Shown here: positions 1 to 5,939 of the stretch, in pieces
How the letters are laid out: the number at the start of each line of letters is the position of its first letter
Numbering within the stretch: position 1 is the stretch's first letter
Source of the DNA: Leptospirillum sp.
GTDB lineage: Bacteria; Nitrospirota; Leptospirillia; Leptospirillales; Leptospirillaceae
Direction of reading: 5' to 3'
Length of the DNA stretch: 14,857 nucleotides
NCBI GenBank assembly: GCA_027343785.1
Contig: DAHWKF010000106.1
Span: forward strand, 1 to 14,857
Translations under genes and position numbers: made by a program
The notes under the pieces: generated by a model
Database searches by the model: none
Seen by the model: the letters and a program-made list of their open reading frames with translations, nothing else
Told to the model about the DNA's origin: nothing

Positions 1-31
1 AGGAGTTGTAAAAAAATAATTGTAACTAATA

Positions 32-1267
32 ATGGATTTTGCTATACTTTCCGCCATGGAGAAGAATCTGATCGCAGACCGATTCAACTTGCTGGCATGG
101 ACGTTGGATGAACGGTTGCGCCGAATTGTTTGTGCGGCCGAAGCCAAGGTGCTGGGCCACGGGGGTGTTACTGCCGTCTCCCAGGCCACTGGAGTCTCTC
201 GACGGGCCATCCATGCCGGACTGAGAGAGTTGGATGGGCGACCCGAGGAACCGGAGCCTTCCACTCAGAGGGTCCGACGACCGGGCGGAGGACGAAAAAA
301 GGTGACCGATCAGGACCCCACGCTCCTGACCGATCTGGAATCGCTGGTCGAGCCGGTGACGCGGGGAGACCCCGAATCGCCGCTGCGATGGACCACCAAA
401 AGCCTGCGACGACTGGCCAATGAGTTGAAGGCGATGGGCCATACCGTGAGCCATGCGTCCGTTGGAACACTGCTTGGGGAACTGGGCTACAGTCTTCAGG
501 CCAATGTCAAGACGCTGGAAGGCGGAGATCACCCGGACCGGAATGCCCAGTTCGAGTATATCAACGCCCAGGCCGAGGGTCGTCTGAAGCGGGGAGAACC
601 GGTCATCTCGGTCGATACCAAGAAAAAAGAACTCATCGGACCGTTCAAGAACAACGGACGGACATGGAGGCCGCAGGGAGAGCCCGAAGAGGTCAAGGTT
701 CACGACTTCATCGACAAGGAACTGGGGCGGGCCAACCCTTACGGAGTCTACGATCTGGCCCAGGATGAGGGATGGGTGAGCGTGGGGACCGATCACGACA
801 CGTCGGCGTTTGCCGTCCAGACGATCCGGAGATGGTGGCAAAGCGTGGGGTCGGAATCCTACCCTCATGCGACCGAACTTCTGATTACGGCGGATGGGGG
901 AGGAAGCAATGGTTCCCGCGTGCGCCTCTGGAAGGTCGAGATCCAGAAACTGGCGGACGAGATCGGGATTCCCATCACGATTTGTCATTTTCCTCCCGGA
1001 ACCAGCAAGTGGAACAAGATCGAACATCGCCTGTTTTCGTTTATCAGCATGAACTGGAGAGGGCAACCGCTGGTCAGCCACGAAGTCCTTCTGAACCTGA
1101 TTGCCAACACCCGGACGAAAAGCGGACTCACGGTCAAGGCCGAGCTGGATCCGGGGCACTACCCTAAAGGAGTCAAGATCTCTGACGAGGAGCTTGCCTC
1201 TCTTCATCTGGTGCGTCACTCCTTCCATGGAGAATGGAATTATTCCCTTCATCCCAGAGACGGATGA
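32..1267 (+). CDS. ISAzo13-family transposase
   Basis: DDE-type transposase of 411 residues that would cut and join the ends of its own insertion sequence. The N-terminal third (about 25-150) looks like a helix-turn-helix DNA-binding part, with HGGVTAVSQATGVSRRAI at 43-60. The catalytic core shows the three acidic positions expected for the family: D195 in ISVDTKKKELIG, D288 in ITADGGGSNGSR and E331 in GTSKWNKIEHRLFSF. The segment HDFIDKELGRANPYGVYD (224-241) is also typical of ISAzo13 transposases. The length is close to full for the family and no frameshift is seen, so the enzyme may be functional. No convincing Shine-Dalgarno precedes ATG 32; an in-frame ATG at 56 is the alternative start. 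A 408-residue open frame on the opposite strand is an antisense shadow. Confidence 0.9.
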   Translation: MDFAILSAMEKNLIADRFNLLAWTLDERLRRIVCAAEAKVLGHGGVTAVSQATGVSRRAIHAGLRELDGRPEEPEPSTQRVRRPGGGRKKVTDQDPTLLTDLESLVEPVTRGDPESPLRWTTKSLRRLANELKAMGHTVSHASVGTLLGELGYSLQANVKTLEGGDHPDRNAQFEYINAQAEGRLKRGEPVISVDTKKKELIGPFKNNGRTWRPQGEPEEVKVHDFIDKELGRANPYGVYDLAQDEGWVSVGTDHDTSAFAVQTIRRWWQSVGSESYPHATELLITADGGGSNGSRVRLWKVEIQKLADEIGIPITICHFPPGTSKWNKIEHRLFSFISMNWRGQPLVSHEVLLNLIANTRTKSGLTVKAELDPGHYPKGVKISDEELASLHLVRHSFHGEWNYSLHPRDG

Positions 1268-1292
1268 ACTGTTATCTTTATATTTTAACAGT
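1268..1292. repeat. Terminal inverted repeat/hairpin at IS right end
   Basis: The 7-bp arms ACTGTTA and TAACAGT are perfect reverse complements with an AT-only spacer apart from one C. They lie between the transposase stop codon and the tRNA fragment. A subterminal dyad at an IS end could be a transposase-binding site, or could limit read-through transcription. Confidence 0.55.
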
Positions 1293-1336
1293 CCCTAAGC
1301 TGTGGGCTGCTGGTTCGAGTCCAGCCAGGCGCACCA
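1293..1336 (+). tRNA. tRNA-Arg 3' half (truncated, probably TCT anticodon)
   Basis: From the anticodon loop to the CCA end the sequence folds as a tRNA. CTAA would be the end of the anticodon loop, GCTGT the 3' anticodon stem, GGGCT a short variable loop, GCTGG-TTCGAGT-CCAGC a perfect T arm, CAGGCGC the acceptor 3' strand, then A plus an encoded CCA. The layout matches arginine tRNAs of the argU type, base for base in the CTAAG and TGGGC segments as I remember them. The 5' half is absent: the IS right end joins inside the anticodon loop. It is therefore a broken tRNA gene or an attachment-site copy, not a functional tRNA. The identity of the first anticodon base cannot be read. Confidence 0.75.
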
Positions 1337-1563
1337 ATTCCGGAACACAATCATATAATCCGGGAGAAGCCAGAGGCAAAACACATTCAACCGGCCTTCA
1401 CCCTTTCATCTGACGCAATCCCTGCCTGACGTAGGGAGCACTCAGCCACATCGGCGACCATCCTCACTTTCCCCTCAGGTTTCCCGGCAAAACACCGTTT
1501 CGTCCGCCGAAATCAAATAAAAGATTTTCCCCTGGTTTTTGCCAAACCCAAAAAAATTGGAAA

Positions 1564-1612
1564 ACCGTCAGTATTTTTGCAAAGTGTCCAGGGAATTTAC
1601 TACCCGGACGGT
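1564..1612. repeat. Nested dyad upstream of the PEP-CTERM gene (candidate activator site)
   Basis: Outer arms ACCGTC (1564-1569) and GACGGT (1607-1612) are perfect inverted repeats. Inside them GTCC-A-GGG (1586-1593) faces CCC-GGAC (1603-1609) around AATTTACTA. The centre lies about 130-140 bp upstream of the candidate sigma-54 -12 element, a usual distance for enhancer-binding activators. The binding protein is unknown. Confidence 0.35.
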
Positions 1613-1713
1613 CGGATCCTGCAAAATTTCATACACCCTCCTCCTTTCTCCGGGCCTGACAGGTTGCCGCCGCTCCTTGCCCGAAACCTCTTCAAAAACT
1701 GTCGATGCCTCTC

Positions 1714-1729
1714 TGGCATCAATTGTGCT
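1714..1729 (+). promoter_or_regulatory. Candidate sigma-54 (-24/-12) promoter of the PEP-CTERM gene
   Basis: TGGCAT, five bases, then GTGCT matches the RpoN consensus TGGCAY-N5-TTGCW with one mismatch. The invariant GG (1715-1716) and GC (1727-1728) are exactly 10 bases apart. The -24 half also forms the right arm of a perfect GATGCC-N5-GGCATC repeat (1704-1720). Transcription would start near 1740, leaving a leader of about 35 bases. A weaker sigma-70 reading is TTGTGC (1723) and TTTATT (1746) with a 17-base spacer. PEP-CTERM genes in other bacteria have been linked to RpoN and PrsK/PrsR regulation, which makes the sigma-54 reading more credible. Confidence 0.5.
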
Positions 1730-1775
1730 CATAACTGGTCAGGTCTTTATTTTATCAAACAATCAGGAGGAAACA

Positions 1776-2483
1776 ATGAAACCCTTTCGTAAAATGGTTT
1801 TGGCCGGACTCCTGTCCGTGCTGATGGTTCCCGTCACAATGGGTGTCGCCCACGCCTCCTATTATGACAACACGTTCACGGTGGAGGCCTGGACCGGTCC
1901 CACAGGAACAGGGTCGGGGCAAGTAACTGACAACGCCAGCATTGGCTCGATGCCTTCCCAAAGTCCCCTGGCGACATTCACCTACACCGGTCCGATCGAC
2001 TTTGTGAACGACAATTCCTCAAGCGGATCGAACACCTATGCCGACTGGTTTGGGAAATACACCTCCGGCATTTCGAATTTCAAAAGCTCCGACTCGCTCT
2101 CCACGTTTCTCGGAACGACCATGAGCACAAGCAATTTTGGTATCAGCTCTTATCTGTCTATTACCGGAAATTATGGCGGATCCGGTGGAACTGTAACTGT
2201 CAACCACGATGACGGGGCTTCTCTCTACACCATAGCCAATGGCAGCTACACGCCCGTGTTCTCCTCCCCAGCCCCCACCTCCCAGATTGCCACATCGGGT
2301 TTTCTTTCAGGACCGAATGCGTTCGACCTGATCTATGTCGAAGCTAACGGAGCCCCAGCCGTCCTGACCATGTCCGTCACACCGGAACCCGGCACATGGA
2401 TGCTTTTCGCAACGGGAGTTGCAGGTCTTCTGTTCTTTGGGTTGGGAACACGTCGTTCAAAAACAGCAGTGGGCCAGATATAA
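1776..2483 (+). CDS. PEP-CTERM sorting-domain surface protein with PA14-like segment
   Basis: Secreted 235-residue protein. Residues 1-27 form a signal peptide with KPFRK, a hydrophobic core and a VAHA cleavage site. The C terminus is a classic PEP-CTERM tripartite signal: TPEPGTW (202-208), a hydrophobic helix to about 224, then the basic TRRSK. Such proteins are recognised by an exosortase (EpsH/XrtA type), cleaved, and delivered to the outer surface or exopolysaccharide matrix. The mature part is rich in Ser, Thr, Gly and Asn and has no cysteine. VNHDDGASLYT (142-152) resembles the DDG motif of PA14-type beta-sandwich domains. I chose ATG 1776 because AGGAGG lies five bases upstream and the signal peptide starts there; the open frame runs upstream to 1539 without support. 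No exosortase gene is in the window. The gene is monocistronic, between its own promoter and terminator. Confidence 0.9.
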   Translation: MKPFRKMVLAGLLSVLMVPVTMGVAHASYYDNTFTVEAWTGPTGTGSGQVTDNASIGSMPSQSPLATFTYTGPIDFVNDNSSSGSNTYADWFGKYTSGISNFKSSDSLSTFLGTTMSTSNFGISSYLSITGNYGGSGGTVTVNHDDGASLYTIANGSYTPVFSSPAPTSQIATSGFLSGPNAFDLIYVEANGAPAVLTMSVTPEPGTWMLFATGVAGLLFFGLGTRRSKTAVGQI

Positions 2484-2527
2484 AGCACGCAGTTTTTTCG
2501 GGTCAAACAATGGCCTCTGGACAGACC

Positions 2528-2567
2528 GGGTGCAGTCCCCCATGCGGGATTGCACCCTTTCTTTTTT
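2528..2567 (+). terminator. Rho-independent terminator after the PEP-CTERM gene
   Basis: A 12-bp stem (GGGTGCAGTCCC with GGGATTGCACCC, one G-U pair), a six-base loop and the tail TTTCTTTTTT. It lies 45 bases after the stop codon. Confidence 0.9.
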
Positions 2568-2635
2568 CCCGGACGGATCACTCGAACCTGATATTTCTTC
2601 TTTTTCCGTCAGCATACCCAACGTCCTCGAATCGA

Positions 2636-2664
2636 TTGAAAACCGTCTGAATCTCCTGTATGAT
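2636..2664 (+). promoter_or_regulatory. Sigma-70 promoter of tRNA-Leu
   Basis: TTGAAA (2636-2641), a 17-base spacer and TATGAT (2659-2664), each one mismatch from consensus. The -10 box ends 47 bases before the mature tRNA 5' end, consistent with a short 5' leader removed by RNase P. Confidence 0.7.
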
Positions 2665-2711
2665 TCAGCCCTGCCTCATTTCCGGGTTCCCTCGGGTATC
2701 ATGCCCGTTTT

Positions 2712-2797
2712 GCCGAAGTGGTGGAATGGTAGACACGCTAGGTTCAGGGTCTAGTGAGGGCAACCTCGTGCGGGTTCGAGTCCCGCCTTCGGCACCA
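2712..2797 (+). tRNA. tRNA-Leu (anticodon CAG)
   Basis: Complete class II tRNA of 86 bases with encoded CCA. The acceptor arms GCCGAAG and CTTCGGC pair perfectly. The anticodon arm is CTAGG-TTCAGGG-TCTAG with CAG at 2745-2747, reading CUG leucine codons. A long variable arm GAGG-GCAA-CCTC, expected for leucine, precedes the T arm GCGGG-TTCGAGT-CCCGC. No mismatch suggests decay. It is a single gene with its own promoter; no clear T-rich terminator follows, only the AT-rich palindrome AATTCAATTGAATT. Confidence 0.97.
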
Positions 2798-2851
2798 AAT
2801 TCAATTGAATTCCTGAGACACATCTCCAACGATCCCTTTTGGTACAATAGG

Positions 2852-2894
2852 TCAAGTCCTTGTTTTTTCTGGAAAAATTAACGGGACGACTTGA
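2852..2894. repeat. 7-bp inverted repeat next to the IS remnant
   Basis: TCAAGTC (2852-2858) and GACTTGA (2888-2894) are perfect reverse complements 29 bases apart, between tRNA-Leu and the degenerate transposase. They may be leftover IS-end sequence; nothing further supports a function. Confidence 0.3.
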
Positions 2895-2924
2895 ATGTTT
2901 CTGAACGATCACCGGGGCATGGTT

Positions 2925-3094
2925 TTACTCAAACCGTTCATTCTGTTTCAGCCGGATCGATTTCAGCTGTCGGGTCTCGAACTCCGGGACGGACAGGTTT
3001 CTCCACGTCTCCGAGACCAGGAGGATGGAGGCGTACATGAGTTTCAGGAGCGGCTTTTCACCAAAATCATGCGGAATGACCTTGGTCCGCCGAC
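2925..3094 (-). pseudogene. C-terminal remnant of a mutator/IS256-like transposase
   Basis: On the minus strand about 55 codons ending in TAA read RRTKVIPHDFGEKPLLKLMY and then SETWRNLSVPEFETRQLKSI. This resembles the extreme C terminus of IS256-like (mutator-type) transposases: a basic RRTKVI stretch, a LKLMYA helix, a conserved W and a FExRQL segment. Upstream of about 3094 the same frame only mirrors the plus-strand antidote gene, so the catalytic core is gone and this is a dead fragment. The assignment is from remembered family character, without alignment. It sits where the toxin partner of the neighbouring antidote would normally be. Confidence 0.6.
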
Positions 3095-3138
3095 CCCCTC
3101 CTCCGGAAAGCAAAAGAAACAAGATGGAGATCGTGAAA

Positions 3139-3393
3139 ATGGCTTTAACCAGAGATTTTAAAGAAACGGTTGTTGCCCGCGTAAAGAGCGACCCTGCTTT
3201 TGCACAAGCTCTTCTCAATGAAGCGGTGAAACTTTCTCTTCATGGAGAACCCGATGCCGCCAAACTCGTGCTTCGAGACCCGGTACATGCGACGGTCGGA
3301 TTCGAAACATTGGCGAGGGGCCTCCACAAATCAAGTCAAAGGGTTCACCGGATGCTGTCCTCCTACGGTCGTTCCTGTGTAAACCGGATGTGA
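3139..3393 (+). CDS. Addiction-module antidote (HigA-like), C-terminally shortened
   Basis: The 84-residue product begins MALTRDFKETVVARV, then DPAFAQALLNEAVKL and ATVGFETLARGLHKS, followed by RMLSSYG. This is the pattern of the HTH antidote/regulator family (probable addiction module antidote), which binds its promoter and neutralises a RelE/HigB-type toxin. Family members are usually around 95-105 residues and continue after RMLSSxGNP with another helix and a short strand. Here the frame stops after GRSCVNRM, so about 15-20 residues are missing. None of the three downstream frames restores them. ATG 3139 was preferred because GGAGA at 3127 precedes it and the family normally starts there; ATG 3124 and 3025 are in frame upstream. 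No toxin gene is adjacent: transposase debris lies upstream. Probably a non-functional or orphan regulator. Confidence 0.65.
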   Translation: MALTRDFKETVVARVKSDPAFAQALLNEAVKLSLHGEPDAAKLVLRDPVHATVGFETLARGLHKSSQRVHRMLSSYGRSCVNRM

Positions 3394-3514
3394 GGTCAGC
3401 GTGCGTCCAGTAACATGGTCAAAATGCGGTCATGATCGGTATGAAAAGGTGGCTGTCGCATTGTAAAAGTCCACCAGAGAAAAGAAACTGCCATTCCATC
3501 TGAGACAAAACATT

Positions 3515-4081
3515 TCAGGTGAAGGACAAATCAGCAGACTGCACAACTCTCCCTATCCTTGGGAAAATATGCCGGATGGAAAATTCATGCATCTCCCCGG
3601 ATACGCTGCTTGTCACATCCTCAACGATGATCAGGGCATATCCAAGTTCCCAAGCTTGCCTGGCGGTCGACTCCACCCCCATATTCGTCGCCACTCCTCC
3701 CAGAACAATGGTCTGAATACCGCGCCGTCTCAACTGCAAGTCCAAATCTGTTCCATAAAAAGCCCCCCACTGCCGCTTCGTGACCAAGACATCCCCAGGC
3801 ATTTCCAGACCATCGACCCATTCGCTGAAGTGCGGGGGAAATCCCCCCTTGGGAAGGGGAAACGGCTGGTCGACGGGTTGGCGCAAAACATCTTTGAAAT
3901 CGTCAGACCATCTGACATTGACGAGAACAACGGTCCCGCCCGCTCGACGGAACCGTTCCGCCATATCTTTCGCGTTTTTGACGACCCGCTCTCCCGTATG
4001 GGGAGACAAATCACGTCCCATGATGCCTTTTTGCAAATCGATCAGAACAACCGCGGAAGTTTTTATATCAAGATCAAGCAT
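3515..4081 (-). CDS. Isochorismatase-like hydrolase lacking the catalytic cysteine
   Basis: Cytoplasmic 188-residue alpha/beta hydrolase of the isochorismatase/cysteine-hydrolase superfamily, full length for the family. D15 in VVLIDLQKG and K102 in TKRQWGAFYG are the expected catalytic Asp and Lys. The third position, Cys in nicotinamidase-like members (GVATDYCV), is glycine here: GGVATNMGVESTAR, with G135. YecD-like and true isochorismatase members also lack this Cys, so this is a known subfamily rather than decay. The substrate cannot be named from sequence. AAGGGGG lies just upstream of ATG 4081. It is divergent from the TetR-type gene, with about 110 bases between the starts, so it is a likely target of that regulator. 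Confidence 0.85.
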   Translation of the reverse strand: MLDLDIKTSAVVLIDLQKGIMGRDLSPHTGERVVKNAKDMAERFRRAGGTVVLVNVRWSDDFKDVLRQPVDQPFPLPKGGFPPHFSEWVDGLEMPGDVLVTKRQWGAFYGTDLDLQLRRRGIQTIVLGGVATNMGVESTARQAWELGYALIIVEDVTSSVSGEMHEFSIRHIFPRIGRVVQSADLSFT

Positions 4082-4158
4082 AGCGACCCCCTTTCATCGA
4101 CGGATTCCTCGAATCCTGAATACCGGCATTCAATGTCCTTTCAGATCCTAACAGATAG

Positions 4159-4188
4159 TTGAGGCTTGACTCACTTAAATGTTAATAT
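4159..4188 (+). promoter_or_regulatory. Promoter of the TetR-type gene, possibly giving a leaderless mRNA
   Basis: TTGAGG (4159-4164), an 18-base spacer and TAATAT (4183-4188). A start seven bases after the -10 box falls on or next to GTG 4195, a candidate start codon of the regulator, and no Shine-Dalgarno is present. The region also holds an imperfect dyad around 4168-4199 that could be an autoregulatory operator. Confidence 0.45.
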
Positions 4189-4836
4189 TTGAGCGTGAAC
4201 TCAACTAATCCATTATCTCCCCAGAAAAAAGAACCACAGACGCCCTCAAGAAAAAACGGAAGAGCGCGCGTTGAGGCTATCCTGCAATCAGCAGCCGACG
4301 TCATTGCCGAAAAAGGATATGAGGCGGCAACGATGGCTGAAATTGCGATGCGGTCCGATACCAGGACAGGTTCGCTGTACCGTTTTTTCCCGAACAAGGA
4401 ATCCCTCTTCAGTGCCATGATGCGTCGATATCAGGTGAAGATCGACTCCATCTTCGACTCGATAGATGCAAAGGAGGTCTCCCTCCCCTTGCCTGAACTC
4501 TCCGATAGGTTCCTTTATGCCTTCCTTGAACTCAACAGGGAAGGAGCGTCCGTCGCAAGGCTTCTGGAAGAGCAGCCGGACGGATCAATCAAACGGGAGG
4601 CATTCCGGAGGAACGTGCTCCACCGGATTGCCAGGTCCTTGAAGTGGCAGCTGCCAGAACTGAAGGGGCATCAGGCCGACGATATGGCATTCGTCCTCCT
4701 CCATAACATGAAGGTCATGATGGCTTTTTCAGTCATGAAAGACGAGGAGGTGCGTCCAGGAGCGATCAGGGAACTCCGGCGGATGAACCGGCTGTATCTG
4801 AAAAACAGGTTAAAGGACCGTCAAGTCACTCCCTGA
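4189..4836 (+). CDS. TetR/AcrR-family transcriptional regulator
   Basis: One-component repressor-type protein of about 215 residues. The N-terminal HTH domain is clear: ARVEAILQSAADVIAEKGYE, then ATMAEIAMRSDTRTGSLYRF, then FPNKESLFSAM, matching the TetR_N pattern (AAxxLIAEKGYxxTTxxxIA...GSLYxYFxxKExL). The C-terminal ligand domain (about 85-215) is helical and not recognisable; it contains an LLEEQPDG segment and ends in basic residues. The start is uncertain: TTG 4189 or GTG 4195, neither with a ribosome-binding site. The promoter position favours GTG 4195. The gene diverges from the isochorismatase-like gene and probably regulates it and itself; the ligand is unknown. Confidence 0.9.
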   Translation: MSVNSTNPLSPQKKEPQTPSRKNGRARVEAILQSAADVIAEKGYEAATMAEIAMRSDTRTGSLYRFFPNKESLFSAMMRRYQVKIDSIFDSIDAKEVSLPLPELSDRFLYAFLELNREGASVARLLEEQPDGSIKREAFRRNVLHRIARSLKWQLPELKGHQADDMAFVLLHNMKVMMAFSVMKDEEVRPGAIRELRRMNRLYLKNRLKDRQVTP

Positions 4837-4993
4837 ACAACTCCGGAAGGGAATCGCTTTTCCAACAAGTCTTGTTTCTCCCGGTGACCGGACGGGCATA
4901 CATGCCCCCCAGCGATCAATCATCCCGAAAATCAATGTCCAACGGTCATGGATGGATTTGACGACGTCGTCCGATTGAGAAAACAGCTCGGAC

Positions 4994-5030
4994 AAAAACG
5001 GTCTCTTCGAGTCATTTTTGACCGGAAGAG
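4994..5030 (-). terminator. Probable intrinsic terminator of the minus-strand Fe-S/NifS-like operon
   Basis: Reading the minus strand, CTCTTC (5030-5025) pairs with GAAGAG (5008-5003). An inner GGTCA/TGACT stem follows after one C-C mismatch, with an AAAA loop. The tail ACCGTTTTTG follows. The stem overlaps the stop codon of the SDR gene. Confidence 0.5.
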
Positions 5031-5911
5031 AACTCAGCCTCCAGATATGCTTCCACCGGATAGGGACTCATTTTGAACTCCGTCACCAGGTCGTTGGGCA
5101 TGGCGATATTGTCCTCCATCGCCATGGTGACCATTTCCCGGGTCAGGAAAGGAACGGGAAGGAGCGCTTCCTGCAGCCCCGCGACCAGACGGAGAAATGC
5201 CTCCGGCTGTGGGAGGATCACCGCGCTGAACCGCAAGGATCTTTTCAGGACCTCCATCAGTTCCCTGTAGGTATAGATACGGCTGCCGCCGGTCTGGAAG
5301 GTCCGGCCGAACGTGTCCGGACGGGGGAGAGACGAAAGCACCGCCTGAACGAGATCTCCGACCCACACCGGATGAACCCGGCTCCTTCCGTTTCCGATCA
5401 GGGGAAGGAGATGCAGGTTTTTTCCCATACCGGCAAAGAGATTCAGGAATTTGTCCCCCCTGCCGAACACGACGCTCGGCCGAAAAATCGTCACGTCCAG
5501 ACCGGATGACTTCAGGATCTCTTCCGCCGCGGCCTTTGTCCGATGGTAACGGGATCGGGCGGCAGGCGAAGCGCCAATCGCGGACAGGTAGACCATCCGG
5601 GAAACATGGGCGGACCTTGCGGCATCCAGAACATTCTGCGTCCCGGCGACGTGGATCCCTTCATAGCTCTGCGTCTTCGTTTCCGCGAGAACCCCGGTCA
5701 GGTGGAGAACGGCATCCGCTCCTTCCATCGCGGGAACCAGCGATGTCCTGTCCGTCACGTTTCCCGGGAACCAGCGGGCAAAGGACGGCAATGGGCGGGG
5801 AGGAGGATAACGCGACACGATCCGGACTTCCGAAGGAGGAGCCTGTCGCGACCATTCGGAGAGGAAAGCCTGTCCGACAAACCCGGTACCGCCCGTCACA
5901 GCGATCTTCAT
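5012..5911 (-). CDS. NAD(P)-dependent epimerase-like atypical SDR (NDUFA9-like)
   Basis: Soluble 299-residue Rossmann-fold protein. TGGTGFVG (6-13) is the nucleotide-binding glycine motif, DAVLHLTGVL (66-75) the expected strand, S110 with Y122-xxx-K126 (YHRTK) the SDR active-site set, and FRPSVVFGRGDKF (143-155) the typical epimerase continuation. This combination and length fit the atypical SDRs related to the complex I accessory subunit NDUFA9 (SDR_a5) and other NAD-dependent epimerase/dehydratases; substrate unknown. It is the last gene of a minus-strand operon, 28 bases after the NifS-like gene, with AGGAGAGGG before ATG 5911. NDUFA9-like bacterial proteins often bind NAD(P)H without a proven reaction, so a structural or redox-sensing role is possible. 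Confidence 0.85.
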   Translation of the reverse strand: MKIAVTGGTGFVGQAFLSEWSRQAPPSEVRIVSRYPPPRPLPSFARWFPGNVTDRTSLVPAMEGADAVLHLTGVLAETKTQSYEGIHVAGTQNVLDAARSAHVSRMVYLSAIGASPAARSRYHRTKAAAEEILKSSGLDVTIFRPSVVFGRGDKFLNLFAGMGKNLHLLPLIGNGRSRVHPVWVGDLVQAVLSSLPRPDTFGRTFQTGGSRIYTYRELMEVLKRSLRFSAVILPQPEAFLRLVAGLQEALLPVPFLTREMVTMAMEDNIAMPNDLVTEFKMSPYPVEAYLEAEFSSGQK

Positions 5912-5939
5912 CCGTTCCCTCTCCTTTTGACTTGCTGTA

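Larger units (their letters stand above)
4..1292 (+). mobile_element. ISAzo13-family insertion sequence (boundaries approximate)
   Basis: One transposase gene fills almost the whole element. The right end carries ACTGTTA (1268-1274) and TAACAGT (1286-1292) separated by 11 AT-rich bases, directly after the transposase stop. The left end (4-27) is similarly AT-rich with AGTTGT and GTAACT half-sites, and resembles the reverse complement of the right end only imperfectly. Immediately beyond 1292 the sequence becomes the 3' half of a tRNA gene, which fixes the right boundary within a few bases. The left boundary sits at the window edge, so no target duplication can be read. Confidence 0.6.

Noticed and set aside
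26..1252. 408-residue minus-strand open frame
   Set aside because: Exactly antisense to the clear transposase gene; low-complexity composition and no recognisable motif.
1539..1775. N-terminal extension of the PEP-CTERM frame
   Set aside because: AGGAGG and the signal peptide fix the start at 1776; the extension covers promoter-like DNA.
3398..3460. Small minus-strand frame (about 21 codons, MRQPPFHTDHDRIL...)
   Set aside because: Too short, no ribosome-binding site and no family resemblance.
4969..4993. GTCCGA/TCGGAC hairpin near 4980 as terminator
   Set aside because: On the plus strand it is followed by A, not T; on the minus strand the T-run comes before it and belongs to the 5003-5030 hairpin.
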